DNA from: Myxococcales bacterium
Lineage (GTDB): Bacteria; Desulfobacterota_B; Binatia; UBA1149; SPBQ01
Direction of reading: 5' to 3'
Assembly: GCA_004525875.1 (NCBI GenBank)
Contig: SPBQ01000182.1
Location: forward strand, 1-5,468
DNA length: 5,468 nt
Positions within the stretch are counted from its first letter, which is position 1, and each line of letters begins with the position of its first letter. Positions 4,708 through 5,468 of the stretch are shown piece by piece. A model generated the notes under the pieces. It did not search any database, was not told the DNA's origin, and worked only from the letters and a program-made list of their open reading frames with translations. Position numbers and translations under genes: made by a program.

Positions 4708-5468
4708 CTACAGCGGCGCGTAGTCGAGCCCGTGGGCCATCGCCACGGCCTCGTGCGTAATCCGCCCCTCCAGGCAGTTCACGCCGCGGGCAAGCGACTC
4801 GTCGGCCTCGACCGCGGCCTTCCAGCCCTGTTCGGCGATCGCGAGTGCGTAGCTTAGCGTCGCGTTGGTCAGCGCGTACGTCGACGTCTGCGGCACCGCA
4901 CCCGGCATGTTCGACACGGCGTAGTGCACGATCCCCTCCTCGATGTAGCGGGGATCGTGGTGGGTCGTCGGACGGGTCGTTTCCATACAGCCGCCTTGAT
5001 CGACGGAGACGTCGACCAGCGCCGAGCCCGGGTCCATCTGGCGCAACAGCTCGCGCGTGACGAGCTTCGGCGCCTTGGCCCCCGCGATCAGCACCGTGCC
5101 GATCACCAAGTCGGCCTCCGCGACGGCCTCGACGACGTTGGCATGATTCGACATGAGCGTGGTGACATGGCCGCGCACGACGTCGCGCACGTAGGACAGT
5201 CGCTGGGGGTTGATGTCGAGAATCGTTACTTCGGCACCGATGCCGACACCCACCACGCAAGCGTTGTAACCCGCAATTCCCGCTCCGAGGATCGTCACGC
5301 GACCGCGGCGCACGCCCGCCACCCCCGGCAGCAGGATCCCCTTGCCGCCCTCCACGACCTCGAGCGAACGCGCCCCTGCCTGGATCGACAGCCGACCCGC
5401 CACCTCCGACATCGGCACCAGCAGCGGAAGGAGGCCGTTGTCGAGCTGCACCGTCTCGTAGGCAATGG
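4708..5468 (-). CDS. ald: Alanine dehydrogenase, C-terminal part, cut by window edge
   Basis: This enzyme interconverts L-alanine and pyruvate plus ammonia with NAD+/NADH in the cytoplasm. The window holds the last 252 residues of a protein usually about 370 long; the frame is open at the right edge (IAYETVQLDNG, the conserved AYETV segment), so the real start is outside. Visible family signatures are PMSEVAGR (about 5391-5414), GGKGILLPGVAGV before the NAD domain, the Rossmann motif GAGIAG (5269-5286) with an Asp ending the second strand (TILDIN), the VDVSVDQGG segment with the catalytic-site aspartate, and SNMPGAVPQTST (about 4880-4911), which is highly characteristic. The N-terminal catalytic Lys and His known from family structures lie outside the window. 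The C-terminus (AMAHGLDYAPL) is of normal family length, so the visible portion is intact. The gene appears to belong to a separate transcription unit from the downstream operon. No link to respiration beyond adjacency is seen. Confidence 0.96.
   Translation of the reverse strand, partial: IAYETVQLDNGLLPLLVPMSEVAGRLSIQAGARSLEVVEGGKGILLPGVAGVRRGRVTILGAGIAGYNACVVGVGIGAEVTILDINPQRLSYVRDVVRGHVTTLMSNHANVVEAVAEADLVIGTVLIAGAKAPKLVTRELLRQMDPGSALVDVSVDQGGCMETTRPTTHHDPRYIEEGIVHYAVSNMPGAVPQTSTYALTNATLSYALAIAEQGWKAAVEADESLARGVNCLEGRITHEAVAMAHGLDYAPL

Noticed and set aside
4586..5260. Minus-strand open frame of 224 codons within ald.
   Set aside because: It is in a different frame from the clearly recognisable alanine dehydrogenase and its translation is Arg-rich without motifs.

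Overview
The window reads as chromosomal DNA from a high-GC (roughly mid-60s % by eye), Gram-negative bacterium. The evidence is a large outer-membrane beta-barrel, a lipoprotein-type and several Sec/Tat-type export signals, and multihaem c-type cytochromes. The phylum cannot be fixed from the sequence alone. The gene set would fit environmental metal- or electrode-respiring lineages (for example Acidobacteriota, Desulfobacterota, or uncultured relatives), but that is inference. All genes are on the minus strand, so the window is read from right to left. I saw no mobile elements, RNA genes or CRISPR arrays.

Right end (5468-4708): the C-terminal two thirds of an alanine dehydrogenase, cut by the window edge. 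It is followed by a 130-bp gap (4578-4707) that holds a possible weak terminator and an inverted repeat. This gap is the only intergenic space of any size, and it probably separates ald from the next transcription unit.

Centre and left (4577-1): one tightly packed gene cluster, very probably an operon. In transcription order it encodes (1) a small protein with two CBS domains, (2) a predicted octahaem c-type cytochrome with a lipoprotein-like signal, (3) a 693-residue outer-membrane beta-barrel resembling the MtrB/PioB/OmbB side of porin-cytochrome conduits, (4) a small exported monohaem cytochrome c, (5) a Rieske iron-sulfur protein, and (6) the start of a cytochrome b of b6 type, cut by the left edge. 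Junctions are an 8-nt overlap, gaps of 25, 12 and 18 nt, and a 4-nt ATGA overlap.

The genes suggest a complete electron route. Menaquinol or another quinol would be oxidised by the Rieske/cytochrome b complex. Electrons would pass to the small cytochrome c in the periplasm, then to the octahaem cytochrome, which would sit in or against the barrel and carry them across the outer membrane. The reverse direction, from an external donor such as Fe(II) into the cell, is equally possible from sequence. The co-location of a bc-type quinol oxidoreductase with a two-part porin-cytochrome conduit in one operon is the most interesting point here.
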